Of a DNA stretch of 64,000 nucleotides, positions 44,357-53,794 are shown piece by piece. The translations under genes were made by a program, and so were the position numbers. Source of the DNA: an uncultured Oxalobacteraceae bacterium (GTDB lineage: Bacteria > Pseudomonadota > Gammaproteobacteria > Burkholderiales > Burkholderiaceae); assembly GCA_946480015.1 (NCBI GenBank), contig CAMLIL010000006.1, forward strand, positions 32,556 through 96,555, written 5' to 3'. The notes beneath the pieces are model-generated. The model saw only the letters and a program-made list of their open reading frames with translations. It ran no database searches and had not been told where the DNA came from. Each line of letters opens with the position of its first letter. The stretch's first letter is position 1.

Positions 44357-45709
44357 TCACGAGGCGCGAATCCCGTGGTGGTGCATCAGGTCATATAGCG
44401 TCGGGCGGCTGACGCCGAGCAGCTCAGCCGCCTTGACGATGCAGCCATTGGTGCGCGCCAGTGCCATCACCATCACCCGGTACTCAGCCGCGTCGCGCAC
44501 TTGACGCAGATTGACCGACTCGTCGAACTGGCCGGACGATGGCAATCCCAAATCGTCCGCACCGATCTGCGCGCCTTCGCACATGATCACCGCGCGCTTG
44601 ACGCAGTTCTCCAGCTCGCGCACATTTCCCGGCCACGCGTAATCTTCGATGGACATCAGCGCATCGTCGCTAAAGCGCAGGGCGGCGCGGCCCTCCGCGC
44701 GGCAAATCCGTTCCTTGAAATGATGGGCGAGCAGCACCGCGTCCCCGACCCGCTCGCGCAAGGGAGGAATCGCCAGAACGATTTCCGCCAGCCGGTAATA
44801 CAGGTCTTCACGAAAACGCCCGGCCTTGACCAAAGCCTGCAAATCCTGGTGGGTAGCGCACACGATGCGCACGTCGACCGGGATTTCCTGCCGCCCGCCG
44901 ATACGTTCAATCACCCGCTCCTGGATGAAGCGCAGCAGCTTGGCCTGCAAGGCCAGCGCCATGTCGCCGATTTCATCGAGAAAGAACGTGCCCCCGTTAG
45001 CCATTTCGATCTTGCCCAGCGTTTGCTGTCCGGCGCCGGTGAACGCGCCCTTCTCGTGGCCGAATAACTCGCTTTCCAGCAAATCGGCCGGAATCGCCGC
45101 GCAATTAATCGCCACGAAACGGCTGTCGCGCCGCGCCGACAGCGCATGCAGGCCACGCGCAAAGCGCTCCTTACCGCAGCCCGACTCGCCCTGCAAGGTG
45201 ACCGTGGCCGACGACGGCGCCAGCTTCTCGACCGTGCGGCACAGCCGCAGCATGCCGGGATCGCGGGTGACGATACCCGCCAGCGGCGAATCGGCCTGGA
45301 TCTGCAGCATGCGCCGATTTTCCTGCTGCATTTCATACAATTGAAAAGCGCGCTCAATCACCAGTTTAAGCACGTCCGGATCGCACGGCTTCCCATGGAA
45401 ATCATAGGCGCCCATGGCGACCGCCTTGAGCGCATTGGCGCGCTCCTGATTGCCCGACAGGATGATCACCTTGGTGTCCGGCGCACTGGCCAGAATCGCC
45501 TGCAAGGTGGCCAGTCCCTCGCTGGCACCATCCGGATCGGGCGGCAAGCCAAGGTCCAGCGTGACCACCCCGGGCTGATGGCGCCGCACTTGCGCCAGCG
45601 CACTGTCGCGGTCGCCCGCGATCTGCACATCGTACCCATCCAGACTCCAGCGCAACTGCTTTTGCAATCCTTTATCGTCCTCGACCACCAAACACTTTTT
45701 CTTGCCCAT
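44357..45709 (-). CDS. prsR: PrsR, sigma-54-dependent response regulator of the PEP-CTERM system
   Basis: A 450-residue NtrC-type activator. The N-terminal receiver domain has VVEDDKG, the phosphoacceptor in VTLDLGLPPDPDG and FHGKPCDPDVLK. The central AAA+ domain has GESGCGKERFARGLH (Walker A), GAFTGA (the sigma-54 contact loop), FFLDEIGDMAL (Walker B) and LYYRLAEIVLAIPPLRER. The C-terminal Fis-type HTH is AELLGVSRPTLYDLMHHHGI. The start at 45709 has GGGAG ahead. PrsR is known to switch on PEP-CTERM genes through sigma-54 promoters; the good candidate in this window is 34528-34542. The cognate sensor PrsK is not in the window. It follows the sugar transferase gene by 20 bases. Confidence 0.94.
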   Translation of the reverse strand: MGKKKCLVVEDDKGLQKQLRWSLDGYDVQIAGDRDSALAQVRRHQPGVVTLDLGLPPDPDGASEGLATLQAILASAPDTKVIILSGNQERANALKAVAMGAYDFHGKPCDPDVLKLVIERAFQLYEMQQENRRMLQIQADSPLAGIVTRDPGMLRLCRTVEKLAPSSATVTLQGESGCGKERFARGLHALSARRDSRFVAINCAAIPADLLESELFGHEKGAFTGAGQQTLGKIEMANGGTFFLDEIGDMALALQAKLLRFIQERVIERIGGRQEIPVDVRIVCATHQDLQALVKAGRFREDLYYRLAEIVLAIPPLRERVGDAVLLAHHFKERICRAEGRAALRFSDDALMSIEDYAWPGNVRELENCVKRAVIMCEGAQIGADDLGLPSSGQFDESVNLRQVRDAAEYRVMVMALARTNGCIVKAAELLGVSRPTLYDLMHHHGIRAS

Positions 45710-45729
45710 CTTCGCTCCCGAGGTAAATA

Positions 45730-47121
45730 TCAACGGCTTCCCTTGCCCAGCAGGACGACCTGGACCGTATCGATCAGGATCAGCAGGTCCAGGAACAGGC
45801 TGTTGTTTTTCACGTAATACAGGTCGTACTGCAGCTTTTGCACGGCATCCTCGACCGATGCGCCGTACTGGTAGCGCACCTGCGCCAGGCCGGTGATACC
45901 CGGTTTGATCGTATGGCGCACGCTGTAATAGGGAATATCGCGGCCAAGCTGTTCGACAAAGTAGGCGCGCTCCGGACGCGGTCCGACAAAGCTCATGTCG
46001 CCCTTGAACACGTTCAGTACCTGCGGCAGCTCGTCGATGCGCAGACTGCGGATGACCCGGCCGACGCGCGTGATGCGGCGGTCGTTGGCAGCCGCCCACG
46101 TCGGCTTGCCGTCGCGCTCGGCGTCCTGGCGCATCGAACGAAATTTCAGGACCTGAAACGGGCGGCCGTCGCGCCCGACCCGTTCCTGCTGATAGAACAC
46201 CGGCCCGCGGTCTTCCAGCCGGATCGCCAGCGCCGCCAGCAGCATCAGCGGCAGCGTCGCCAGCGTGATCAAGCCGCTGGCCAGCAAATCGAAGCCTCGC
46301 TTGACGCTGGCGCGCCAAAAGCTTTGGTCGAAGCCGCCGCCGAAAATCAGATAGCTCGGTTGCAGCGAATCGAGCCGGATCTGGCACGCTTCGCGCTCGA
46401 AAAACGTGGCCGCGTCGACGATATGCACCCCGCCCAGCGCGCAGGCCAGCAACTCGCGCACCGGAAACGCCGGACTGCGGCGGTTGCCGACGGTGACGAC
46501 AATCTCGCTGACCTCATAGCGCTTGGCCATCTGTAGCAGCGATTCCCCGGCCGGCAGCAGGCAGGCCTCGGCCACGCAGACCGCCTCGCCCGGAACCGGC
46601 ACGCAACCGACCACCTGGAAACGGTGAAAGCCGTTCTTCCCGCACGCCAGATCGAGGCACTCGCGCGCCAGCGCGCCGCTGCCGACGAACATCAGGCGCG
46701 CTTCCAGCAAGGCCGATTCGGCCGACTTGAACACCACAAGCCGGGTCAGGACCACCCCGGTGGCGCCCAGCGCGAAAATGATGCTGCTCACGCCGCGCCC
46801 GAAATACATTTCGGGACGCACCGCGATCAGCGCCGACAGCAAGGCAAAACCCAGCGCGAACGAGGGCATGATGCGGATCAGGGTGGTACGCAAGCCTTCG
46901 CGTGAGCCCTGCTGATACATCCCGAGGGCACTCATGCTGAAAATGATGACCAGGGCAAAGGTCAGCGAGGACAGATAAAGATTGTCGGCCCGGAACGAGC
47001 CGCGGGTGTCGGAAAACCACAGGGCCGATGCCACGCTCGCCGAACCGAGCAACATCAACAATTCGAGGATCAGCAGGATCGACGCTGTTTTCGACACGTA
47101 ATGATTGAAAATTCGGATCAC
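45730..47121 (-). CDS. XrtA/PEP-CTERM system polyprenyl glycosylphosphotransferase
   Basis: A 463-residue membrane sugar-phosphate transferase that starts polysaccharide synthesis on undecaprenyl phosphate. The N-terminal half has four membrane helices and a Rossmann-like CoA-binding-type region (LMFVGSGALAREC). The C-terminal bacterial sugar transferase domain starts SVKRGFDLLASGLITLATLPLMLL, with VFYQQERVGRDGRPFQVLKFRSM and VFKGDMSFVGPRPER. The start is set at GTG 47121, with GGAGG 4 bases ahead and a typical MIRIFNHYV beginning. An in-frame ATG 30 codons upstream has no matching family residues. It is first in the operon with prsR. Confidence 0.92.
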   Translation of the reverse strand: MIRIFNHYVSKTASILLILELLMLLGSASVASALWFSDTRGSFRADNLYLSSLTFALVIIFSMSALGMYQQGSREGLRTTLIRIMPSFALGFALLSALIAVRPEMYFGRGVSSIIFALGATGVVLTRLVVFKSAESALLEARLMFVGSGALARECLDLACGKNGFHRFQVVGCVPVPGEAVCVAEACLLPAGESLLQMAKRYEVSEIVVTVGNRRSPAFPVRELLACALGGVHIVDAATFFEREACQIRLDSLQPSYLIFGGGFDQSFWRASVKRGFDLLASGLITLATLPLMLLAALAIRLEDRGPVFYQQERVGRDGRPFQVLKFRSMRQDAERDGKPTWAAANDRRITRVGRVIRSLRIDELPQVLNVFKGDMSFVGPRPERAYFVEQLGRDIPYYSVRHTIKPGITGLAQVRYQYGASVEDAVQKLQYDLYYVKNNSLFLDLLILIDTVQVVLLGKGSR

Positions 47122-47295
47122 TACTCCTCCAGCGCGTGAGTCGCCGTTCCGGAAACGGCAAGCCAAACTATCCTCGCAGAAGCTTGCATAAAGTGTATTG
47201 ACTGGGGACAAGCCGACTCAGCCGTTTCCGTGAAGCCAGACACGCGCATGCCAAATAGACTATAGTGATGCCTCTGTTCAAACCAATCGCCTACC

Positions 47296-48924
47296 ATGAA
47301 ATTTGACGTTGCAATTGTCGGCAGCGGCCTGGCCGGACTGTCGGTCGCCCTTCACCTGGCGCAGACGCGCACCGTGGCCATCATTTCCAAGCGCGCCCTG
47401 CTCGACGGCGCCAGCAACTGGGCGCAGGGCGGCATCGCCGCCGTGCTCGATTCCGGCGACAGCCACGAACAGCACATCGAGGACACCCTGATCGCCGGCG
47501 GCGGCCTGTGCGACGAAGCGGCCACCCGCTACATCGTCGAACACGGCCGCGAAGCGATCGAATGGCTGATCGAACAAGGGGTGCCCTTCACGCGCGACCC
47601 CAGCGCCGAACTGGGCTTTCACCTGACCCGCGAAGGCGGCCATAGCCAGCGCCGCATCATCCACGCCGCCGACGCCACCGGCCACGCGGTCCAGGTCACG
47701 CTCGAACAGAAGGTACGCGCGCATCCCAACATCACCCTGTTCGAACAGCACTCGGCCATCGACGTCATCACCTCCGACAAGCTGGGTGAACGCACCGTGC
47801 ACGGCGGCGTGCCGCATCCGCGCTCGCAGCCGCGCTGCTACGGCCTGTACGTGCAGGACGAAAAAACCGGCAAGGTAATCACGTTCGAAACCGAGCACAC
47901 CGTGCTGGCCACCGGCGGCGCCGGCAAGGTCTACCTGTACACCACCAATCCCGACACCGCCACCGGCGACGGCATCGCCATGGCCTGGCGCGCCGGCTGC
48001 CGCGTCTCGAACATGGAATTCATCCAGTTCCACCCGACCTGCCTGTACCACCCCTACGCCAAGTCCTTCCTGATCACCGAAGCGATCCGCGGCGAAGGCG
48101 GCCTGCTCAAGCTGCCGCTCGAGGCCGGCGCCGCGGCCGGCACCCGCTTCATGCCGGCCCACGACGAGCGCGGCGAACTGGCCCCGCGCGACGTGGTCGC
48201 GCGCGCCATCGACTTCGAAATGAAAAAGCGCGGCCTCGACTACGTCAACCTGGACATCAGCCACCAGCCGGTCGAATTCCTCAAGGAGCACTTCCCCACC
48301 ATCTACGCGCGCTGCCTGGAACTTGGCATCGACATCAGCAAGCAGCCGATCCCGGTGGTGCCGGCGGTGCACTTCACCTGCGGCGGCATCGTCACCGACC
48401 TGGCCGGGCGCACCGACGTACCGGGCCTGTACGCAGTCGGCGAAACCGCCTGCACCGGCCTGCACGGCGCCAACCGCCTGGCCAGCAATTCGCTGCTCGA
48501 ATGCCTTGTGGTGGGCCGCGCCTGCGCGCGCGAAATCGCCGCCATCGCCAAAGCCGACACCCCCAAGCTGCCGGCCTGGGACGAAAGCCGCGTGACCAAC
48601 GCCGATGAAGAAGTCGTCATCGCCCACAATTGGGACGAACTGCGCCGCTTCATGTGGAATTACGTCGGCATCGTGCGCACCACCAAGCGGCTCGAACGCG
48701 CCCAGCACCGCATCAAGCTGCTCAAGGAAGAAATCGACGAGTACTACCGCAACTTCCGCATCACCCACGACCTGCTGGAGCTGCGCAACCTGGTCGAAGT
48801 GGCCTCGCTGATCGTCCACAGCGCGCTGTCGCGCCACGAAAGCCGCGGCCTGCACTTCTCGCGCGACTACCCGAACACCCTGCCCAAGGCCCTGCCCACG
48901 GTGCTCTGTCCGCCGCGCCGCTAG
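47296..48924 (+). CDS. nadB: L-aspartate oxidase
   Basis: NadB oxidises L-aspartate to iminoaspartate with FAD, the first step of de novo NAD synthesis, working with NadA (encoded at 52644-53780). The 542-residue protein has the FAD dinucleotide motif [18 protein letters not shown], the conserved [29 protein letters not shown], and [25 protein letters not shown]. It ends in a C-terminal helical domain with [14 protein letters not shown]. It leads a plus-strand run; the next gene follows after 3 bases. Confidence 0.96.
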   Translation: MKFDVAIVGSGLAGLSVALHLAQTRTVAIISKRALLDGASNWAQGGIAAVLDSGDSHEQHIEDTLIAGGGLCDEAATRYIVEHGREAIEWLIEQGVPFTRDPSAELGFHLTREGGHSQRRIIHAADATGHAVQVTLEQKVRAHPNITLFEQHSAIDVITSDKLGERTVHGGVPHPRSQPRCYGLYVQDEKTGKVITFETEHTVLATGGAGKVYLYTTNPDTATGDGIAMAWRAGCRVSNMEFIQFHPTCLYHPYAKSFLITEAIRGEGGLLKLPLEAGAAAGTRFMPAHDERGELAPRDVVARAIDFEMKKRGLDYVNLDISHQPVEFLKEHFPTIYARCLELGIDISKQPIPVVPAVHFTCGGIVTDLAGRTDVPGLYAVGETACTGLHGANRLASNSLLECLVVGRACAREIAAIAKADTPKLPAWDESRVTNADEEVVIAHNWDELRRFMWNYVGIVRTTKRLERAQHRIKLLKEEIDEYYRNFRITHDLLELRNLVEVASLIVHSALSRHESRGLHFSRDYPNTLPKALPTVLCPPRR

Positions 48925-48927
48925 GCA

Positions 48928-49827
48928 ATGACCCAGAAACTGTCGCCCTCGACCATCGGCCTGCTGACCCTGGCCCCGCTGCTGTGGGCCGGGAACGCCA
49001 TCGTCGGGCGCCTGGTGCGCGCCGAGGTGCCGCCGATGACGCTCAACCTGCTGCGCTGGACCATCGCCATGCTGATCCTGGCGCCGCTCGGACGGCGCCT
49101 GTTCGCGCCCGGCGGCGCGCTGCTGGCCAACTGGCGCCGTTTCAGCCTGCTTGGCCTGCTCGGCATCGGCCTGTACAACTCGCTCCAATACCTGGCGCTG
49201 CAAAGCTCCACGCCGATCAACGTCACCCTGGTGGCCGCCGGCATGCCGGTCTGGATGCTGCTGACCGGCTGGCTGTTCTTCGGCGTGAAAATCGGAGCGC
49301 GCCAGATGGCCGGCGCCGCCCTGTCGGTCGGCGGCGTGGTACTGGTCCTGTGCCGCGGCGACTGGAAAGAGCTGATGGCCATGCGCCTGGTGGCTGGCGA
49401 CATCTACATGATCCTGGCGACCATCGCCTGGTCGTTCTACAGCTGGCTGCTGACCCAGCCCAAGGACCCGTCCGCGGTGCGCGCCGACTGGGCCGCCTTC
49501 CTGCTGGCGCAAGTGATGTACGGCGTGCTGTGGTCGGGCGCGTTCGCCGGCATCGAATGGGCGAGCGCCGATGTGGCGATCCACTGGAGCTGGCCGGTTG
49601 CCGCCGCCCTGCTGTACGTGGCGGTCGGCCCGGCGATTATCGCCTTTCGCTGCTGGGGCGCCGGGGTGCAGCGCGCCGGCCCCAGCGTGGGCGCATTCTT
49701 CAGCAACTTCACACCGCTGTTTGCGGCCCTGCTGTCGTCGGCCATCCTGGGCGAAGCGCCGCACGCCTACCACGCCGCCGCCTTCGCGCTGATCGTCGGC
49801 GGCATCGTGTTTTCCGCGCGCCGCTAG
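48928..49827 (+). CDS. EamA/DMT superfamily transporter
   Basis: A 299-residue ten-helix drug/metabolite-type transporter with two EamA repeats: the first holds LLWAGNAIVGRLVR and the second begins near YMILATIAWSFYSWLL. Substrate unknown. The gene begins 3 bases after nadB and is probably translated from the nadB transcript. It could export a metabolite of the NAD pathway or an amino acid; this is only an inference from position. Confidence 0.9.
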   Translation: MTQKLSPSTIGLLTLAPLLWAGNAIVGRLVRAEVPPMTLNLLRWTIAMLILAPLGRRLFAPGGALLANWRRFSLLGLLGIGLYNSLQYLALQSSTPINVTLVAAGMPVWMLLTGWLFFGVKIGARQMAGAALSVGGVVLVLCRGDWKELMAMRLVAGDIYMILATIAWSFYSWLLTQPKDPSAVRADWAAFLLAQVMYGVLWSGAFAGIEWASADVAIHWSWPVAAALLYVAVGPAIIAFRCWGAGVQRAGPSVGAFFSNFTPLFAALLSSAILGEAPHAYHAAAFALIVGGIVFSARR

Positions 49828-49845
49828 CGGCGCTAGAATAGGCCG

Positions 49846-50682
49846 ATGGACCTCTCCGCCACCGACGCCCTGCCCCTTCTGGCCGACTTCCTTGCGCTGC
49901 ATCCGGACGCGCTGGTGCTCACCGGCGCCGGCATCAGCACCGCCTCCGGCATCCCCGGCTACCGCGACCGCGACGGCGTGCGGCACGGCCGCCAGCCGGT
50001 CCAAGGCCCGGAATTTCGCCGCGACGAAGCGGTGCGGCGCCGCTACTGGGCGCGCAGCATGGCCGGCTATCCACGCTTGCGCCAGGCCCTGCCCAACCAT
50101 GCCCACCGCGCGCTGGCCGCCCTGCAGCAAAGCGCACGCGTGGGCGATCTGCTTACCCAGAACGTCGACGGCCTGCACCAGCGTGCCGGCTCACCCTCCG
50201 TGCTCGAACTGCACGGCAATATCCATCGGGTGGTCTGCCTGGACTGCCATGCCGGCTTCACGCGCGCCGAGATCCAGGACCAGCTCGAGGAACTCAATCC
50301 GGCGATGCGCGGCGTGGCGGCCGCAGCGGCACCCGACGGCGACGCCCATCTGGAGCCCGATGCGCTGGCGACATTTCACGTTCCCCACTGTCCCTATTGC
50401 GCGGGGCTGCTCCAACCCGACGTGGTATTCTTTGGCGACGGCGTACCCAAATTGCATACCGACCAGGCAGTGGCGATGATGAACCGCGCCAGCGCCCTGC
50501 TGGTGATCGGTTCTTCGCTGATGGTGTATTCGGGGTTCCGCTTTTGCCGCATGGCTGCCGCTGCCGGCAAGCCGATCGCCGCAATCAACCTCGGCATAAC
50601 ACGCGCCGATGAACTGCTATCGTTAAAAATCGCAGCGTCGGCCGAATCCATCCTCCCCGACCTGCTCGACTTTGTAACCTAG
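49846..50682 (+). CDS. Sir2 family NAD-dependent protein deacetylase
   Basis: A 278-residue sirtuin that uses NAD+ to remove acyl groups from lysines. NAD-binding motifs are VLTGAGISTASGIPGYRDRDG and LTQNVDGLHQRAG. The catalytic His lies in LELHGNI, and the Zn site is formed by VCLDCHAG and CPYCAG. The later VVFFGDGVP and VIGSSLMVYSGF complete the Rossmann part. It may deacylate acetyl-CoA synthetase, as CobB does. It lies within an NAD gene cluster, 18 bases after the transporter gene. Confidence 0.93.
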   Translation: MDLSATDALPLLADFLALHPDALVLTGAGISTASGIPGYRDRDGVRHGRQPVQGPEFRRDEAVRRRYWARSMAGYPRLRQALPNHAHRALAALQQSARVGDLLTQNVDGLHQRAGSPSVLELHGNIHRVVCLDCHAGFTRAEIQDQLEELNPAMRGVAAAAAPDGDAHLEPDALATFHVPHCPYCAGLLQPDVVFFGDGVPKLHTDQAVAMMNRASALLVIGSSLMVYSGFRFCRMAAAAGKPIAAINLGITRADELLSLKIAASAESILPDLLDFVT

Positions 50683-50721
50683 GTCCGACCGAGGGCGGGC
50701 CGTTAACGCAGGGAGAACGCC

Positions 50722-51759
50722 GTGCCTCATCAGCCCTATCATCTGACCAAGTATTCCCAGTACAGCACCGCGCCGACGGCCGCACGGCGCTGGAGCGCAC
50801 CGGCGCTGATCGGCCTCGGCCTGGCCGCCGCCGCGCTCTATGTGGGCGCCAAGACGCGCCAGGCCGAAGCCGCCACCCCGCCCAAAGGGAAATTCATCGA
50901 CGTCGACGGCGTGCGCCTGCACTACATCGACCAGGGCCAGGGCGAGCCGCTGGTGCTCCTGCATGGCAACGGCATCACCGCCAGCGACTTCGAAGCGAGC
51001 GGCCTGTTGCAGCGCGCGGCCGAACAATACCGCGTGATCGCCTTCGACCGTCCCGGCTTCGGCTACAGCGAGCGCCCCCGCACGACCATCTGGACGCCGC
51101 AGGCCCAGGCCCGGCTGCTGCTCAAGGCACTCGACCAGATCGGCATCGAGCGCCCGGTGGTGGTCGGGCATTCCTGGGGCACGCTGGTGACGCTGGCGAT
51201 GGCGCTGCAGGCGCCGGACGCGCTGCGCGGACTGGTGCTCATGTCCGGCTACTACTATCCAAGCGCGCGCCTGGACGTGACCTTGATGGCGCAGCCGGCC
51301 ATCCCGGTCATCGGCGACGTGATGCGCTACACGGTCGCGCCGCTCATGGGCCGCCTGATCTGGCCGCTGATGGCAAAGCAGCTCTTCAGTCCCGCCGCCG
51401 TCCCGGAAAGCTTCAAGCGCCTGCCCAAATGGATGATGCTGCGTCCCTCGCAACTGCGCGCCAGCGCCGCCGAGAGCGCGCTCATGATTCCAGCGGCGAT
51501 CGCACTCTATAAACACTACGCCGAGCTGGGCATACCGGTGCAGGTGCTCGCCGGCGACGGCGACAAGTTGATCGACCCGGCGCACAATGCGATGCGCCTC
51601 GATCAAGACCTACCGGCCAGCACCATCCGGATGGAACCCGGCCAGGGCCACATGCTGCACTACGCCAAATTGAACGATATCCTGTCGGCGATCGACACGG
51701 TGCGCAGCACCACCCATCGCGGCATTGGCCGCAGTATGTTTGCCCCCGGCCATGCGTAA
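50722..51759 (+). CDS. Alpha/beta hydrolase with N-terminal membrane anchor
   Basis: A 345-residue alpha/beta hydrolase. An N-terminal hydrophobic stretch (APALIGLGLAAAALYVGA) probably anchors it in the inner membrane. The catalytic domain has the oxyanion HGNG, the nucleophile GHSWG, the late Asp in LAGDGDKLID and the catalytic His in GQGHMLHY. Substrate unknown; resembles epoxide-hydrolase or carboxylesterase-like enzymes. The start is GTG at 50722, with GGGAGA ahead (50711-50716). Converges on nadC with a 9-base gap. Confidence 0.9.
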   Translation: MPHQPYHLTKYSQYSTAPTAARRWSAPALIGLGLAAAALYVGAKTRQAEAATPPKGKFIDVDGVRLHYIDQGQGEPLVLLHGNGITASDFEASGLLQRAAEQYRVIAFDRPGFGYSERPRTTIWTPQAQARLLLKALDQIGIERPVVVGHSWGTLVTLAMALQAPDALRGLVLMSGYYYPSARLDVTLMAQPAIPVIGDVMRYTVAPLMGRLIWPLMAKQLFSPAAVPESFKRLPKWMMLRPSQLRASAAESALMIPAAIALYKHYAELGIPVQVLAGDGDKLIDPAHNAMRLDQDLPASTIRMEPGQGHMLHYAKLNDILSAIDTVRSTTHRGIGRSMFAPGHA

Positions 51760-51768
51760 CTGAGAAAC

Positions 51769-52647
51769 TCAGCCGATAATGCGCAGCGAGAAATCGGTGG
51801 CCTTGACATCCTTGGTCAGGCCGCCGATGGAAATGCGGTCCACGCCGGTCTCGGCGATAGCGCGCACGCTGTCCAGGTTCACGCCGCCGGATGCCTCCAG
51901 CAAGGCGCGCCCGCCATTGACTGCGACCGCTTCGCGCATCATGGCCAGGTCGAAGTTATCCAGCAAGACCGACACCGCACCGGCATCGAGCGCTTCGCGC
52001 AACTGGTCGATGGACTCCACCTCGATCTGGATCGACACGGCTTTGTCCAGCGCCTGGGCAGCGCCCAGGGCCTTGCTCACCCCGCCAGCGGCGGCGATGT
52101 GATTTTCCTTGATCAGGATACCGTCGAACAGCGCCATGCGCTGATTCTGGCCGCCCCCGACGCGCACCGCATACTTCTGCGCCTGGCGCAGGCCCGGCAG
52201 GGTCTTGCGGGTATCGAGAATGGCTGCGCGGGTCCCGGCGACGACGTCGACATACTTGCGCGTGGCCGTGGCCACACCGGACAGCAGCTGCATGAAATTG
52301 AGCGCGGCGCGTTCGGCCGTCAGCAGGCTGCGCGGCGGCGCGTCGATCAGGCACACGATCGTATCGGCCTTCATCAGCTCGCCTTCGGCATACTGCCAGT
52401 CGATCACGATGCCCGGGTCGAGCGCCAGCATCACGCCTTCAAACCAGGGTGCCCCGGCCAGCACCGCATCCTCGCGCACCAGCACGCGCGCCTTCACGCG
52501 GGTGTCTTCCGGCACCAGCAGGCCGGTCAGATCGCCGCTGCCCACGTCTTCCAGCAAGGCCGCCAGCAGATTCGATTCGAACGCCGCCTGCAAGGCTTCA
52601 TCGAAACGGTCGTAGGGATTGCGCAGATTGCTATTTTTCATACTCAT
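51769..52647 (-). CDS. nadC: Nicotinate-nucleotide pyrophosphorylase (carboxylating)
   Basis: NadC converts quinolinate and PRPP to nicotinate mononucleotide, the third step of de novo NAD synthesis. The 292-residue protein has the catalytic and substrate-binding blocks [67 protein letters not shown] near the end of the barrel, and [13 protein letters not shown]. The ATG at 52647 overlaps the nadA stop (ATGA), so it is coupled; a frame reading 70 codons further upstream is inside nadA. NadA and NadC act in sequence. Confidence 0.95.
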   Translation of the reverse strand: MSMKNSNLRNPYDRFDEALQAAFESNLLAALLEDVGSGDLTGLLVPEDTRVKARVLVREDAVLAGAPWFEGVMLALDPGIVIDWQYAEGELMKADTIVCLIDAPPRSLLTAERAALNFMQLLSGVATATRKYVDVVAGTRAAILDTRKTLPGLRQAQKYAVRVGGGQNQRMALFDGILIKENHIAAAGGVSKALGAAQALDKAVSIQIEVESIDQLREALDAGAVSVLLDNFDLAMMREAVAVNGGRALLEASGGVNLDSVRAIAETGVDRISIGGLTKDVKATDFSLRIIG

Positions 52648-53780
52648 GCGGGACCCACTCCGGAAAACAGATTTGCTTCCTGCGCCAGCTCGCCGCTCGG
52701 CAGCGCCTTGGCCTTCCTGGCCGCCGCGAAATCGAGCATGCGGTCGATCGAACGCACCGCCTGCCTGCCGGTCTCGGGATCGACGGAAATTTCGTTGGTG
52801 CCCGACTCCAGCACCTCGGCCAGATTCTGCAAGCCATTCATCGCCATCCACGGGCAATGGGCGCAGCTCTTGCAGGTGGCACTGTTGCCGGCGGTCGGCG
52901 CTTCGATCAGCGTCTTGCCCGGCGCCGCCGCACGCATCTTGTGCAGGATGCCGTTATCGGTGGCAACGATAAACGTGGTCGCATCCATCGTCTGGGCCGC
53001 ATTGATCAGCTGCGTGGTCGAGCCGACCACATCAGCCAGCGCCACCACACTGGCCGGCGACTCCGGGTGCACCAGCACCTTCGCTTGCGGATGCTCGGCC
53101 TTGAGCAGATCGAGTTCGATCCCCTTGAATTCGTCGTGCACGATGCAGGAACCCTGCCACAGGAGCATGTCGGCGCCAGTCTTTTTCTGGATGTACGAAC
53201 CCAGATGCTTGTCCGGTGCCCACAGGATTTTCTTGCCCTGGGCATGCAGGTGGGCCACGATATCCAGGCCAATCGAAGAAGTCACCATCCAGTCGGCGCG
53301 CGCTTTCACGGCCGCGCTGGTATTGGCGTACACCACCACGGTGCGGTCCGGATGCTGGTCGCAGAAGGCCGCAAATTCGTCCGCCGGGCAACCCAGGTCG
53401 AGCGAACAGGTGGCGTCCAGGTCAGGCATCAGGATGCGCTTTTCCGGGCTGAGGATCTTGGCCGTTTCGCCCATGAAACGCACGCCCGCCACGACCAGCG
53501 TCTTGGCCGGATGATCGCGGCCGAAACGCGCCATTTCCAGCGAATCGGACACGCAACCGCCGGTTTCCTCGGCAAGATCTTGCAGGTCGGCATCGACGTA
53601 ATAATGCGCCACCAGCACCGCCTCGCGCTCCTTCAGCAGGCGCTTGATGCGCTCCTTGAGTTCGGCCTTCTCGGCCGGCGATGGCGCCGCCGGCGCGCGC
53701 GCCCAGGCTTGCGCGGTGCAGCTGGTGCCAGCCACCGGATGGTCGTACTCGACGGTCTTGATCGGTAATATCGCGTTCAT
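52644..53780 (-). CDS. nadA: Quinolinate synthase
   Basis: NadA joins iminoaspartate with dihydroxyacetone phosphate to give quinolinate using a [4Fe-4S] cluster. The 378-residue protein shows [48 protein letters not shown] and [15 protein letters not shown], containing the cluster cysteines. This is the long NadA form found in proteobacteria. The ATG at 53780 was chosen; a GTG three codons earlier is possible. Coupled to nadC by overlap. The nadB gene lies in the same neighbourhood on the other strand. Confidence 0.96.
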   Translation of the reverse strand: MNAILPIKTVEYDHPVAGTSCTAQAWARAPAAPSPAEKAELKERIKRLLKEREAVLVAHYYVDADLQDLAEETGGCVSDSLEMARFGRDHPAKTLVVAGVRFMGETAKILSPEKRILMPDLDATCSLDLGCPADEFAAFCDQHPDRTVVVYANTSAAVKARADWMVTSSIGLDIVAHLHAQGKKILWAPDKHLGSYIQKKTGADMLLWQGSCIVHDEFKGIELDLLKAEHPQAKVLVHPESPASVVALADVVGSTTQLINAAQTMDATTFIVATDNGILHKMRAAAPGKTLIEAPTAGNSATCKSCAHCPWMAMNGLQNLAEVLESGTNEISVDPETGRQAVRSIDRMLDFAAARKAKALPSGELAQEANLFSGVGPA

Positions 53781-53794
53781 ATGGTTCACTATGG

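Noticed and set aside
47278..50178. Minus-strand open frame of 966 codons opposite nadB, the transporter and the sirtuin gene
   Set aside because: It is antisense to three well-supported genes, and its composition (Gly, Gln, His, Arg, Ala) is that of a shadow frame in GC-rich DNA. No domain is visible.
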